DNA from: Takakia lepidozioides
Lineage: Eukaryota > Streptophyta > Takakiopsida > Takakiales > Takakiaceae
Assembly (NCBI GenBank): GCA_030704615.1
Contig: CM060734.1
Coordinates: 24,364,001 to 24,428,000 of the forward strand
Length of the DNA stretch: 64,000 nt
Reading direction: 5' to 3'
The notes beneath the pieces are model-generated. The model was not told the DNA's origin. It searched no databases and saw nothing but the letters and a program-made list of their open reading frames with translations. This document shows, one piece after another, positions 20,525 through 33,370 of the stretch. Position numbers and translations under genes: made by a program. The stretch's first letter is position 1, and the number at the start of each line of letters is the position of its first letter.

Positions 20525-22681
20525 TATAGTCTTTGTTTTTTCTTTTTCTTTTCACAGTCTTTAATCATGCCAGGAACTGGCAGGTCAACATATGTGCAAA
20601 ATCTAGTATAATGTTCCAGTGACCCACAAATGTAGCATGCAGCCCTTTTACCTTTGACCTCATACCTTGTGCCCGTGTGGGTGTGGCCTCGGTGGGACTC
20701 TGCAACTGAAGGCTTTCCAGATGGTGTGCGCCAAGAACTATCAGTTTGGAGGGCCTGGAGCTGACTATGCAGCTCCTGCTGTACCGTTTTTATCTCATCA
20801 AGCAAAGCAGGAGTTAACTGATCTACAGATCCACCTTTGGTCATAGTCACCCCACTTGTACCTTCAGCCACATGCATCATAGTCAAATGAGCTACTATAG
20901 ACCCAGCAGTGCCTTGTTTGGCAATCTTTAACCTCATTCTCTCGTCCATCATCTCAACCATATGTCTCTCATCACGGTAAGGATGTTTATGAAGAAAAAC
21001 CTGATCAGAAGCAGGCAACCAGGGATGAAGTAGGTCTTAAGAACAACACTTCGTTCAGAGGGTATGGGTATAGCCTTACTTATATTGGTTTTGAGGTCAG
21101 TGTAATATTTCCAGATGCTCTCACCAGGTTTGTAAGGTCGGTCTGGCATAGTGTAGTTGATTGGTGTATCAGCCCTGAACAGTTTAAGTACCAACTATTT
21201 GGCCACTCCCCATCTGAGCTCACCCTGATTCTTAATACTAGCTTCAAACAGGTCATGGGCTCCGCCCTTAAGACAAAAACGGAAGGAATTGGTCACCATG
21301 ATAGCGGACAGCTCATTAAATCTCACACTCATCTCAAAGAAGTTGAGAAAATTCTCAATGTCTTGACCCACCTCATACTCTGGATATGGACACTTGTCCT
21401 ACACTTGTGAGAACGTTGAGGGTCCTTTGCATTGGCAACGGGCGCAGCTCCAATCTGTTTGTCTAAAAACAACTGTACCAAAGCAGGGCAACTTGACAGT
21501 GTGGTCATAGCATCACATGCAGATACCCTGGATATTAATGTTAGCTGGTTATCTAACGTGGTTGCATGAGTCCCTTGCGGAGGATTGGCAGGGTCTTCCC
21601 CCAGAGGCTCCTCTAGAGATAGAGTCTCGGACATGGGTTCAGGAAGAATGGGAGCATCAGCCTTTACCTTATCAGCCGGTTCTTCCTCTTCCAAAAATCA
21701 TCAAGGATCTTCCAAGACTCACGAGTTCTAGTACTCACGGGCATTTTGAGTTTACAAAGCAGCAACAGTTCTCACCTTCCTTTCTGACTTGGCATGGGTT
21801 GCAGTTCGTCCTCCCAGTCAGTAATACGATAGGAGCTCACGAACTTGTGTTTATGAAGCATGTGCACTGATTCTCCCAAAAAGTGCCAATATAGCTCATC
21901 GTCAATCTTCAGCCAAAATGACACTCGTACCACTGATCGAATGATCTTTTCCTTGGCCAACAAGGTATGCACTGGGTAATTAGTGACCACGGCGTTGCGA
22001 AGACTGAAGGCCACCCTTTCAGCACAAAAATCAGCACCAGGAAAGATGAGGATATCATTCTCGATATGCGGAAAGCGAGAGACAGAAATGCCCGCTACAT
22101 GATTCTCCCATGACAAGTCGACATTGTGCTCAGGCTTCTAGAGAGGATGTAGATTAGCCAAAACAAGAGAGCTCCCGCCTCGGACAAACTCCCATAGCCT
22201 GACTGGACTAGGTCTCTGGTAAGAAGTTGCCAAGTTCAACAGTGATTTCGCCAGCAACTGTGAATTGCAGCACCCCCAACTCGGGCCAACTCAAGGTCTC
22301 ACCATCAAGTAGGCGCTCCTTAGCTACCGAAAGAAGAAGCTTGCGATCAATTTTTGCAGCGTCGTGGAGACGTTGGAGGATCTTTGCCGCTCTTGCACCT
22401 TGCAGTGCCTCAATGACTTTGCAGCGTTGCTCGGCAGCCTCCTTTTTGTTACGCGTGGGCTTGAGCTCAAACTTGCCAACCCAATGATCTGAGGGCGTGT
22501 CTAAAATGAGCTCAGATCGCTCAAATGGTTCACCAAAGGGAGGATAGTCCACCTCCACGATTAGCTTGGGATCCACTGAATCACGTAGCACTCAAGCAAA
22601 AACTGCTTCAAAGTTATCCACAGGTGTCTCCTTGTACGCGTTGAGTTCAGCTTCAATAGGAGAACGCGATGATGACGCCAT
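20525..22681 (-). pseudogene. Retroelement Gag polyprotein with zinc knuckle, broken
   Basis: Read from 22681 downwards it begins MASSSRSPIEAELNAYKETP, meets an in-frame TGA near 22592, and goes on as VLRDSVDPKLIVEVDYPPFG to 22208. After a frame change it continues as HNVDLSWENHVAGISVSRFP (22116-21772). It then runs through MEEEEPADKVKADAPILPEP (21694) and CPYPEYEVGQDIENFLNFFEM in shifted frames. It ends with a basic segment and a zinc knuckle CYICGSLEHYTRFC (C-x2-C-x4-H-x4-C, about 20593-20634). Knuckle, acidic linker and helical capsid-like part fit a Gag of an LTR retrotransposon, probably Ty3/gypsy type. No protease, reverse transcriptase or integrase follows towards lower coordinates, so the element is truncated as well as frameshifted. 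Confidence 0.6.
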
Positions 22682-23338
22682 TGCTGCAAATCTCAAAAAC
22701 ACAATGAAGCATGAAGACACAACAAAGCATGACAGCAGCTAGAGGCAAGCACAAACATACACTGGAAGGCGCCACCATTGTCACGCCGTCAGCCTACTTT
22801 TACCTGACGTACCAACAGAGAATGTCTAGGTGATGATTGACGATATCTTGCAACCCGTCTCCACCAAGATTCTGGCGTCCACCATAAATTCTCATCCTCA
22901 GTGGTGGCAGCGCTTAAAGGGGTGTGTAGCTACGGTAGAGCGAGCATGCTTAGGATGAGGGATCTTACTCTAGAGCACTGCAGATCCTTGGGGATGATTC
23001 CCTAGACTTAATCACACGCCGTACACTGAGACACTTTCATCCACACAGATACACAGAGATGAACATCCCAAAAACCAGCACACCAGGTCTCAAGTCCATC
23101 TTGATTAAAGAGTCTCTCTATCCTTATCAGCCTGGCCAGGTGGCCGTCACTCATAGGTTCTTCATATCGTCATCCAGATGTCATGACAAATAGGCCACCA
23201 ACAAGGCTTTTGCTTAATATAATACTAGCGGTTAATATAAGACAAGTTTACAGGCTCATCACTGACACATCCGTTGTAATAGTCACCTTCATCCCACCAA
23301 AGTCATAGCATTCATTGATGGGGAATAAAGATATGGAA
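22682..23338 (-). other. Leader/LTR-like region upstream of the Gag pseudogene
   Basis: No reading frame. Read on the minus strand, a TGGTGGCGCC sequence lies at 22770-22780, a place where a primer-binding site could be expected. The rest could be a 5' LTR but I could not find its partner. Confidence 0.25.
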
Positions 23339-23582
23339 TACCAAATGCCCGACAATTCTACTATCATCTACAACCCTCGACAAATCATCTACAACCCCCG
23401 ACAAATCAACCACTAGTGGTTATAGATGATTTGTTGAGGGTTGATTTTGTGGGCAAACGGTATGCATAGGGGTACCAAATGCCCATGTCTTCATCCCACT
23501 TGTTCAACAAATATTCTCTAATAGATTCTTAGATCCTTTAAAATTATGTTTAGATGCTTTTTGATTTGTCGGGCATTTGGTA
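23339..23582. repeat. Inverted-repeat unit, MITE-like
   Basis: TACCAAATGCCCGACAA at 23339-23355 is matched in reverse by TTGTCGGGCATTTGGTA at 23566-23582, 17 of 17 bases. Inside are two direct copies of GACAAATCATCTACAACCC-like sequence (23387-23425) and their inverted counterpart at 23425-23450. Non-coding, 244 bp. A terminal target duplication was not found. Confidence 0.55.
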
Positions 23583-23667
23583 CACGAAGGAATGCCGTAT
23601 GACCACGTCCCTCGACAAATCAACCTACTTGTTCACGCCACTTGTTGACAACATGGGCGTCAACAAC

Positions 23668-23815
23668 GTAGGTGACGCCATTAAGGTTAGTGGCGCCACT
23701 AAGGCACCCGGCGCCAACAAGGCTCGTGGCGCCACTAAGGCACCCGACGCCAACAAGGTTGATGGCGCCAACAACGTTGGTGGCACCAAGTTGTTGGCAC
23801 AACTTAGTTCAAATT
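23668..23815. repeat. Short tandem repeat with GGCGCC cores
   Basis: A 21-bp related unit (forms such as GGCGCCAACAAGGTTGATGG and GGCGCCACTAAGGCACCCG) is repeated about seven times. In the plus frame it encodes alternating GATKAP and GANK peptides, but this is probably incidental. Confidence 0.7.
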
Positions 23816-23838
23816 GGCACAACCTAATTTTTGATTAA

Positions 23839-25080
23839 TAAGTATATATACGTACGTACATATATGTAGAGGTATGCATGTCATTTGGATCATTCAAATA
23901 TGATGAGACATTCTCTTTAAGAATGTTGGATTATAACGTTATAATTTGATGATATTTAAAGAATGTAATTTGATCTAATATTTTGTGTGGACGTATAGTC
24001 TAGTTTATTCGTATTACTTGGAATTTTTACTTTATCAGATATGCAATAAAATATTCTGAATTAAAAAATCACAAAGATGTCAGAGATCGTAAATCTATTC
24101 TATAACAGCTTATTAAATGCAGATAAAATATCACAATTCAGTGTTTACTCTTACATGTGCTTTCAATTATTATATTGGTCATTTATGTGTACAGATTCTC
24201 ATAAGTGGAATATTTTCATTGTCCTGCAATAAGTTATATTTAATTAAAAAATCACATGGATGTGAGAGACCGGATTTAAGAAAATTAACAATTTTATTTT
24301 AAAATGCAGATAAGATTTCATGATCTAATAGTAATATTCATTCTTACATGCACTTGCTATTATTATATATATCATTTATGTGTATCACATGAATTCAAGA
24401 AGATTATGAGTAACCTATGCATAGGATCGGCGATTTATAGATGATGTAAAGATATATAATGCTTACAGTTCTGTACTTAAATAAATAATGAACTAACTTA
24501 TTTCAAAGGATATGTCACTTATAAAATGTTTATAATAAAGTTCCCCATGGCTACAATCCCCCTGATTATTATTATTATTTTTAAAATGAAATATTATATT
24601 CGTAAAACTTGGGATGTTTTGTCGCCAATGGGCTCGCACGTGCACATTGAAGACGCTATTATCTTAAAATGAGAGGCTTATTATACATACAACACAATAG
24701 TTTCAGTTAAGAATCACATGGATGTGATAGACCAAATATAAAATATTATATAACATCATTCATAAATACATATAAGACTTAACAATTCAATTTTATTTTT
24801 ACAATGTACATGTACCCCCCAATATTATGTAGGTCTCATATAACCAATAAGACCTTATATATAGCTCTTATGGCATAGGTTGTCAGATTTGCAGACGTTG
24901 TATACATGTATATTAATATATTTATGTACTTATACATACAATTATCACGAACAGAAATATTGCCACTTGTAAATATTGATAATCTTTCTTAAATAAGTAT
25001 ATATACTTTTGTGCACATACGTACATGTTATGTTTATCATTTGAATAATCCAAATATGATGAGACATTATCTTTAAGATA
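23839..25080. repeat. AT-rich tandem and long-range direct repeats
   Basis: A block of about 90 bp at 23839-23928 (ending ATGATGAGACATTCTCTTTA) returns at 24990-25080. Between them a second block starting near 24064 recurs at about 24248 and 24711 (TCACATGGATGTGAGAGACC type, followed by a common downstream stretch ending in ATCATTTATGTGTA). Spacing of the first two is about 185 bp. No genes. Confidence 0.6.
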
Positions 25081-28000
25081 TCCCCAATCCAAAAAAACCC
25101 CAGGGTAGACAGGCCAATGACCGTTCATCTAACAATGGCGGAAGATCTAACGGTGAATTTTTGTCGTTTATACCCCGGATAAAATTGATAAGGTGCCCCA
25201 CATCCGGGGCATCCCAACACACTTGGAAGTGCGTGATTTCATGAAGTCCATGCAAAGTTGTGGGGTTTAAAAGTTGAACCAATCCGAATGCTTGTGTGAA
25301 CCTTGAGCCCTATTACCAATCATTTTTGGGGGATTCTATCAAACAACTATTTGCCAAAAATGAGCGGTCTTGGGCCTAGCAATGGTAGCTCATGCGGCCT
25401 GACCCAACCAGTAATGAGGTGATCTGTCATAGGCAATATAATGGTCATAGGCCAGTTTACCTTAATTCCCAAAAATCTTCGTCATTGAATGTGCACGGGG
25501 GTACTGCATATTTACTTTCACAAAGACAAATCTATGAAGTTTTTGAAGGGCTTGGATGAAAGGATATCAACCATCCATCTTGAGAATTATTGAAAATAAT
25601 ATTTTGTCGATACTCTTACGAAGATATCATGTTGATGGGATGTTTTGGCACCCTTCCATCCTCAGCAATAAAGATCACCAGCATTGGAGACTGCATGTTC
25701 GTCTGGGTTTCCACTTCCTTCACGTATGCGTACTTGAGCTCTGTAACATTGTAGTGTGAAAAGGAAGGGCATGAATCCCTTCTGTAAAAATCTAAATCTG
25801 GTTCGTAGTGCAAAGAAGCTTGCTGCCCCAGCCCACTACACCCTAGTGAAGACAAGTTTGCTACCCTAAATCACTATCCTCAATCATTGACCCTTTTACT
25901 GTTCATGACCAGAGACCAGATGCCCTCATCCATGCTGCAGCGGAAGAGAAAACATGGATAGGACTGGGAAGTTTCTCCATTTTTATCTCTCAGCTTACAA
26001 CTGAGTTATCCCTTCGTTCTTCCTTTTTCTGTGCAGCTCTCCAGATTTCTTTTCTCACCCTTGCATGACCAAATATTCCCTGGGTATCATGTAGAACACT
26101 GCACCCTTCCTACATACTATGCAATTACACCAAGGCAACACATCCAGTAGGACCAGATACAAAATTTGTGATTTGATATCTCAAGGATGCCCCACATTCC
26201 CTATTTGGTCATTCTCTCTTCCCAAACAAGGCCCTCCATTCTGATTGCTTTCAGAGACAATTCAGGTCTGTCAGTCAGTGATAAAGAGCCCTTTATCTGT
26301 ATCTACATTCTACCCCATCCTTATCTTTTGCATTCAGCTTTGAACCAACAGAGTTCCCAAACTAAATCCCTCATTCTGGGATCAAACTTCAGGTTTCAGC
26401 TTCAGTAAGGCAGCTACACTAAACAACTTAAGATAAGTTTCCACTTCATCCCTCTAATGTATGCATGCCACATAAATTCAGAATACCCTAGTTCTCCAAT
26501 GAAACACCATCACCCTCATCTTTCTATTGTTAAAAAGGCAGCTAACCCTACTGGTTTGTGCTTTACTGTGCTCAAAATTGCATGTACATTTGACATCAAC
26601 CTTCAATGCAACATTGGGTCCAGATTCATGCTACTGGAAACAGATGATCTGAAGCAAAAGAAACATCATACACTCAGTGACTATGGTGGGACTGCATCTG
26701 CCCTCTAATCAATATCCCCACGGACATATGCATCCTCTCACATCCTCTCTACAATCTCCCTGGTTTGAAGTCAGGCCACCTTCATTCCATTTCTCAAAAT
26801 CTTATCTCCTACATCAGTCTTGCTTGAGAGCTCCTAAGTCAAAGCAACAACAACTATTCCTACGTGAAAGAACCAGAAACTATTTCTAAGTCTGAGAGAA
26901 GAGCCATGCATCTACGAACTTAGCTGTCTTATACTCCAGTGAAGCGGTGGGATTGCCTGCCCGAAATGGCACCTCACCATCTCTGTCAACAGCTACCCTA
27001 ACTCCTCTTGTCGTCTGAATGCCACGTTGTAAAAACAAAGATCTATGCATGTCAGATCCTGTCATCGCTCTGCCACTCCACCTTTCATATATTTGTCGAT
27101 TCAAGCGTTCAGTGAGTCATGACGGCTCTGCTTCAGCCCATGGCAGTAACCCTGTCGCTTGCCAACTAACTACCCTATCCCACCATCTCTGCTAATCTAC
27201 CCTAAGATCTGATATGATCTTATAACAAGAAGATAGTCATCATCTGAAAGCTTCTTGCTCTGTACATTTCACTCCTTGCCTCCTTATTTACAGATGACCT
27301 GATTCACTGTCCACAAGCCAATGCCCTCATTCTGGCGATTGCACTAGTCAACATGTGGCCAAGTCAATAATCCCATCGCTGCCCGTCATCTGGCAGCAAT
27401 TGTTTCTCCCACAAGTGCAGCTTTCAATAATCGCACATGAATGCAATGGCGGCAGTATCAGTTTGCACACCCTACCTCTGGCAGATGCTCGTCATGTCGA
27501 GCTGCTCCTTCACCTTTACTTCTGTCAGTAGCACATGATATTACTTCCCTTGCCCTTCATGAATCGTCCTGCAGCACTCCCTTTCTTCAAAGCTATGAAA
27601 CGATTACTGCACTGCCTCCCTTCACCTGGCTTGAGCACAAATTACCTAATTGTTCCTTGCACGATTATCCTCCAGCAAGCCCTAAGCTACCCATTCACCA
27701 TAGCAGCGATGACACCGCCTGTTAATTGATTGCTCCATCGCATGCCACGCCGATCTCCCTGTAAGCATATCCTCCAGAAATCGATCATTACCAAGAAGAT
27801 GGCGGCACCGCTTTCCCTGCTGCACAGATTACCAAGCTGTGCCCTTATCCTGTACATTAACACTTCCCTTAATGCAAGCCAGATGCCCCAGCGTAGATGC
27901 AATCGCCCTTGACACAATGCCCTGCTAATTCCACTGTTCGCAGCATTTACTCAGAGCCCCCGTCATCTGCCCCTTCGTCTTCCTCGTCCCGCGTTTCTAG

Positions 28001-28614
28001 GGTAACCGCCAGTGACGAAAGTCATCCACTTTCACGAACGAAAAACGTGCTAGGTTTCATTAACAGAGTTAATCACAAATTCATTGCATCCTTGGCACTG
28101 GATCCTTCGTCCTCGTTCCTAGTAGTCATCCAGTAAGCATGGATGTAATCCATTCATCGTCCGGAAGAAAATACGCCTGGTCACGACTTAGCCACTTTCA
28201 TCCTGGCCAAGAGTTCCCCATCGTTCCCATGATGTAACCTAGAAACATGTATGGAATAAATTGCAGGGACAACTCAACCTATTTTCACATTGGTACCGGG
28301 GCCCTTTCTTTTGTAGAAATGTAGAATCTCGGTGAACAAAAATTTCAATGTCACTCCCCTGCATTCACACTACAACATTGCTTCTCGTCTTGTACTGAAA
28401 CCGGAGCTTGTGATCTGGAGGTTCCCCAACGACTTCAATGCCCCATTCTTTTATGCTGCTCTTCAATTTGTATATAGCTACATGCTCGGTCTTGTATCCC
28501 GGGGATCTGACAGATAAGAAATCCCCACAAATATTTGCAGACATTCCGGGTTGGCAGTCTTCGGGGGCCTGAGAACTGCAAAAGCCAGATGTCCTATATT
28601 TGATCAGGAAAACA
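25081..28614. other. Long stretch without a recognisable gene
   Basis: Only short frames of chance-like composition are present, up to 94 codons. The sequence from about 26000 to 28200 is rich in CCT/CTT on the plus strand. I could not assign any of it to a known element. It may be the eroded body of an old retroelement. Confidence 0.4.
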
Positions 28615-28870
28615 CCTCGACATTAATGTCGACGTTAGAAAATGTTTACGACGTGACCATGATATTTAATCACACTATCTTTTCCACATACAATGAAGGA
28701 CAAACCAAATCCCACAAGGTTTGTAAGCTCAAACACATTGAATAATCTTTGTAAATATCCATATTTTATTCACATCAGAGAGCGACTGAGATTTACGACA
28801 CATTCCTCAATAATGAGACAACATTACTCAAATGTCCAGAGACCAGTGTCTTCATCATAATGGATTCGGC

Positions 28871-29311
28871 CTAACCAAACAGGTTCCCAAAAGAGGACTC
28901 ATCTTGATCTTGACCTTGAGTTCCCGACAGCCCAAGAATCTTGGCACAGACGTTGTCCATGGGTAGTTCATATTCTTCGGGGTATGACGTGCGTGGAACG
29001 TAAGTCTTTGGACTGTATGTTTCTGGACTGTATGTTTCTAGAACATAGGTAGGGTAGAATAACATGTATTCATATGGCCGTTGGTTATCTCGTTTAGAGG
29101 AACGAATGTACTTTGGTGAGGTTGGCATATATTCAGCGGAGGACAGACAATATCCAGGCGAGTCTGCTGCCTCTGAACCGGATGATGAGTAGGCTATTTC
29201 AGGTGGTTCAATGAAGTCCGGAAGCTCGTATTCGGGAGTTCTGGGAATTGGGTAGAAGCTCGATGAGTATTCAGTCGTTTCATCCTTTCCAGAGTAATCA
29301 CTCATACACAA
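28871..29311 (-). CDS. Hypothetical Tyr/Ser/Pro-rich protein, 146 residues
   Basis: A single minus-strand frame runs from an ATG at 29311 to a stop at 28871. The composition is strongly biased: Tyr, Ser, Pro and Glu dominate. Residues about 90-115 carry a short repeat, YSPETYSPKTYVPRTSYPEE. The start reads MCMSDYSGKDETTEYSSSF. No domain or signal peptide is recognised, and it would be largely disordered. It lies within the zone of the 24-bp palindromes, so it may be an accessory frame of the DUF7869-type element, whose own first frame (34146) is also acidic and Ser/Pro-rich. That link is inference. Confidence 0.4.
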   Translation of the reverse strand: MCMSDYSGKDETTEYSSSFYPIPRTPEYELPDFIEPPEIAYSSSGSEAADSPGYCLSSAEYMPTSPKYIRSSKRDNQRPYEYMLFYPTYVLETYSPETYSPKTYVPRTSYPEEYELPMDNVCAKILGLSGTQGQDQDESSFGNLFG

Positions 29312-30414
29312 CCACCTACGAACTGCCTCAGTTCACTCAAATACAAAAATAGTTTGAACCACCTCTCTAAAAAATTTGTTCCAAATTCTCAACGTCGACG
29401 TCCCTTCAGAGGAGACTAAGGAGTACTATTTTTGGAAACATTTCTTCTACTACCTATGTCGAATTCAGTATGATCCTAAGCAAGGGACAGAAGATTTTAC
29501 ATCAGGTCTAATGAACGTCAACGCAAATGTCGAGGTTTCAGATAAATATGTCAAGAAATAGTGGGACATTTCGCCACGAGACGCTAATGGTAAAAACCTC
29601 ACCCAACCTAGCTTGCCGCATCTTACCTCAGTATAAGAATCCAAATTGACCTCAGTGAAACTCAATCTCATGAAAACCGAACCTAACCCAACCTCTTTGA
29701 ACCGCTTTTCCCAACCTAACCTGACCTCATTAAACTCCACAACGTCGACACTCATGTCGATGTTCCTGGCATTAGCTTTTCATGATTATGTGAACCAGGA
29801 AGTTGTTTGCTATATTTCTAGATTTTCTAGATTTTCTAGACATTAATGTCGACGTTCTACGACTCATTATCGATCGTGTATGCATATGGTCTTATGATTT
29901 GTTGTCTCATATTTGGGAACTTGGAATGGTTACAAGTAGTGTTTCCATGGTACAAGTAGCGTCAATTATTTCCTATGCACTGTTTATGCATGTGCAGTGC
30001 ATTACATTAGCAATTGAAATTGCAGTATTCGAAATACGATTTGAAAGTTTGGGGCTCTTTGCATTTGGGTGGTGCAGTTTTGGATCTATGGTTTGGAGCC
30101 AAGTTAAGACAAGATAAAACAATAGAAATCAAGGGAAACAAGACAACACAATGAGTTAATAAGTTTGCAATTTTACCTGCTACTGGATGCCATGTCGAAG
30201 TACTTCGGTGTGTCTTGGAGGCTTCCAAATAAATGCTTCAAATGCCCTCTATCCACTGATTGACCCTTTCACAAATACATATATTAGCTTGAAAGGTATA
30301 AAAAGAGATCTAATAAGGACAATGGAAAAAGGTAATCAATATGGTGGTAATGACAAGAACTTCTGGTTGGCCCTAGTCTATTGTACCAAAGCCATTAGAA
30401 GACCTGAAATAAAC
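29312..30414. other. Palindrome-bearing spacer, no gene recognised
   Basis: Holds three of the 24-bp palindromes and short frames only. A plus-strand frame at 29376-29561 (LNVDVPSEETKEYYFWKHFF) is not recognised. Confidence 0.35.
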
Positions 30415-30830
30415 TCGGGGGGGAAGCCCGAACAACAAATAGAAGCTCACAGGGAAATGAAGATTGCAATTGCCGCAAACTGAAGATAATATTCCTTATC
30501 TAATTTAATCCGCTTGCCTCTCTCCCCTCTCCCTCCTTCTCTATCTCTTAGGACAGGAAGCCCGAACATCAAATAGAAGCTAAGAGGAAAAGAGATGCAA
30601 TTGTCATTTTGTTGGCAACTTTAGACAATATTCAGTTTTCAAGACCTACTATTCTCTCCATTCTCTCTCTCATTCTCTCTCTCTTAGGGCAAGAAACCCC
30701 AACAACAAACACAAAGTGAGAGGAAAGTGAGATTGAAAATGAACCTAAAACATGCATTGCATCAATGCTCTCTCTCTCATCTTCCTCCTTCTCCCGCTTA
30801 GGCCAGGAAACCCAACTCGTGAAGTGCCTG
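30415..30830. repeat. Four-copy tandem repeat, unit about 130 bp
   Basis: The core GGAAGCCCGAACAACAAATA (30421) returns as variants at about 30555, 30691 and 30805. The later copies follow a CT-rich run and CTTAGG. The third and fourth copies are more eroded. Confidence 0.55.
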
Positions 30831-31133
30831 CCGCATCTCCCTATGCACCATCCCACCACCCAACGCTCGCAGCTCCACCGCTCCAAGCTCGTCCCTCTCT
30901 CTCGTAAACTCCTCGATCGCAGAGCTTCAAAGTCCCTGCTCGCAGCAGAGGTGTGGAGGGCTGAAGAGTTAGGGCAACCCCCCCCCCCACCCCCTCCGTT
31001 GGATTTGGCCAGATCCAACGGCATCGGCTAAATGAAAGACAAAATAAACAATGTCCAACCTGGCCGTTGGATGCTGGATCCAACGTCTTTCACAAAGTCC
31101 TGAAAAAGAAAACCCCCAAAAACCAAAAAAAAC

Positions 31134-31375
31134 ACACGCGCGGCACGTGGCGATGCGCCGAGCGTGCGGCCTGGCGTGGGTCAGTGTCGCCGACCCAAAA
31201 GAAAAAGAAAAAGAAAAACACACTGCTGCGTCTGGCTACGTGCGGTCGCGCCGAGCGTGCATCGGCGCCGCCACCCAAGGAAAAAAAAAAAAAAAAAACT
31301 GCCCCTGGATACGTGGCGACGCGTCGAGCGTGCGTCCCCGGCGCCGACAAAGGCCGCCGCCACCCAAAAAAAGCG
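31134..31375. repeat. GC-rich tandem repeat with A-tract linkers, three copies
   Basis: Units of about 80-90 bp begin near 31134, 31226 and 31304. Each contains a TACGTGGCGACGCG-like start, CGAGCGTGCG, GGCGCCG and CCACCCAA, and ends in an A run. The contrast between about 75 percent GC cores and pure A linkers is striking. It lies inside the GGATC palindrome array. Confidence 0.7.
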
Positions 31376-31861
31376 GCCTAGTGTGGGTCCACGAGGCCTG
31401 GCAAAATCAGCGGGATCAGCCATCAAAAAACAAATTAAAAAAAAACAACAAAATCCAACGTCCGTTGGATCTTTCCAATCCAATGGTGGGGGTCTCTAAG
31501 AGACCTAACCCTAGCCGCCACCCCTGTGGTGACGCTTAGGTGAGATCTCTACGCCGTTGGATCTTCGAAATCCGACGGCTTCGGAAAACCCAAGCAGAAA
31601 TGTAAAATATAAAAAAATAAAATAAACATTATTATAATTCCAATAATACTGAACGGACGGACGCTGGATCTTTGCGATCCAACAGCCTCCATCCCAGGAG
31701 AAAAAAACCCAATATAAAAAATAATAGACATTAGATTTCGATAACAAAAAATAAAAAAACAACTTGGCGCACTTCAACATTTGAATTGCTCCTTATTACT
31801 TTGTGTTCAATATATATACTATGAACGATGGATGTACTTTCAAAATCTCATGTGTAGTTTG

Positions 31862-31960
31862 TTGGTATGATTGGCAAATTTGGGTCAAAAGGTTACAGGT
31901 TCGATCCCTGCGCCCTTTCCTTGCTTTGACTTGTAGGACTAGATTTATAATTACTCTCAT
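31862..31960 (+). mobile_element. tRNA-derived sequence (SINE head or tRNA relic)
   Basis: A good A box, TGGCAAATTTGG (31870-31881, one mismatch), and a perfect-type B box, GGTTCGATCCC (31898-31908), stand 28 bases apart, as in tRNA genes and SINEs. No cloverleaf closing stem could be drawn, so an intact tRNA gene is unlikely. The 3' end of the unit is unclear. Confidence 0.45.
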
Positions 31961-32790
31961 GCAGGTAATTTTGCGTTGTTTTGCACTTTCAAGTATAATA
32001 AAAAATAGAAAGTAGATATTATCTAACTAGAAAATAAAATATAAAAAATAGGGTAAAAATTAGCAGTAGGTCCTCCCTTCCGTTGGATCCCTGTGATCCA
32101 ATGGTTTCCCAGCCTCCGAAAAAAAGCCAAAAAATAAAAAATCAGCTGCTGAGGGTTACGTCGAACCTCAGCGCACACGCCGAGGTCTTAACTATTGAGG
32201 TTCGACGTACACGTCGAGGTCTTAAATATTGAGCCCGCCACAAAAATAACCCCAGCCGCCACTGAGGTGCACATTCAGGTAAAATAAAAGATCGATAATA
32301 GATGATAACTAAGTGGAAAATAAACAAATAGTACATATGGAATTAAAAAAAAAAAACTGGTCCTCCCATCCGCTCGATCCAACGGCTCTCTGCTTCCCAA
32401 AAAATAAAATAAAAACAAAATAACAATCAATTGCGGATGGTGACGTCAAACTTCGGCACACACGTCAAGGTCCTTGCAATCAAATGACTTTCGCCCGACC
32501 CAAAAACAAAAGCCCAAAAAGAAAAATAAACGTGTTTGACCTAACCCTCCATGGTTGAGAGTTAGGTCAATTGACGCTCTCTCACAAAATAAAGGTAGGG
32601 TTTATGGCGGCGCCTGGGGGTTAGATCAAACATCACCACCGTTGGATCGCGATCGAGATCTTGACGATCTTGACGAGATCTTGAGATTGAGATCGAGATC
32701 TTGACGATCGAACGGACGGTGTGTGGCTTAACTCCGCGATGCGCCGTATGTCATCCGTTGGATCGTCAAGATCGTTCGACGTGTCGCGGG

Positions 32791-33370
32791 TTGTCTACGT
32801 CCGTCAGATTTGTGACAGTGCTAATCAACGGTTGGAGCACTTGATCCCTATGGTGCATTCTCAATCATTTGCATTGGCGCATTAACAGCGCCCTAACCAC
32901 CACTAGACCTGCTGGGAGTCCATATCCATGGCGGGAAGACTCCAGTCTCCATCCTTGTGCTCGTTTACGCACCTATGTGAGTGTACCACGTACACCACAC
33001 GCTTGGGGGTAGAGGTACATATATAATCTGTCATTCTGCACTCCTGCGTCTTTTCTTTCTCTCCTCAGTCTGTCCTCCTCAGTCTGTCATGTTTCGTGTA
33101 CCTTTGCATCAGCCAATATTCTTATGAATATTTGCCTTAAGCTTTAGGGTTTACCAAAGCATCTGTTGTGTAGACACGAGTTTATCGTCACATTATGTTC
33201 AAACACATAAGTGTTTGTTTTAGGTTTGAGAGACTTCAAGGTTTGCTTCATTTTTATATTTTTTCCACCATTACATACCTTAGTCTCCCTACATTTTTAC
33301 AGTCATCTTTATTTAACTATCATCCATATCTCATCCAACTGGATGATTATTCATCCATTTTTTATTCATC
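32791..33370. other. No gene recognised
   Basis: Only short frames and a run of related GATCTTGACGATC motifs at its left edge. Confidence 0.35.

Larger units (their letters stand above)
30996..32790. repeat. Array of GGATC-N-GATCC palindromes
   Basis: Inverted repeats with arms CCGTTGGATC and GATCCAACGG and a 3-6 base centre occur at 30996-31021, 31064-31084, 31462-31486, 31553-31579, 31662-31685 and 32080-32105. Partial copies lie at about 32369, 32639 and 32754. A-rich linkers separate them. Two of the later units also carry a second dyad related to GTCGAACCTC (32159-32215 and 32444-32470). Arm changes tend to be balanced. The block resembles the subterminal region of a non-autonomous DNA transposon. 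No transposase was found inside. Confidence 0.75.

Noticed and set aside
23554-23838. Plus-strand frame with GATKAP/GANK peptide repeats as a structural protein
   Set aside because: The repeat is a 21-bp minisatellite that is open in several frames; no start context or homology.
26187-27912. Several plus-strand frames of 60-94 codons as small genes
   Set aside because: Composition follows the local CCT/CTT bias; no conserved motif, splice pattern or homology recognised.
31051-31539. 162-codon plus-strand frame, Lys- and Arg-rich
   Set aside because: It is created by A-tract linkers and GC cores of the tandem repeat; frames on both strands are open there.
31862-31960. Functional tRNA gene
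   Set aside because: A and B boxes are good but no acceptor-stem pairing can be drawn around them.
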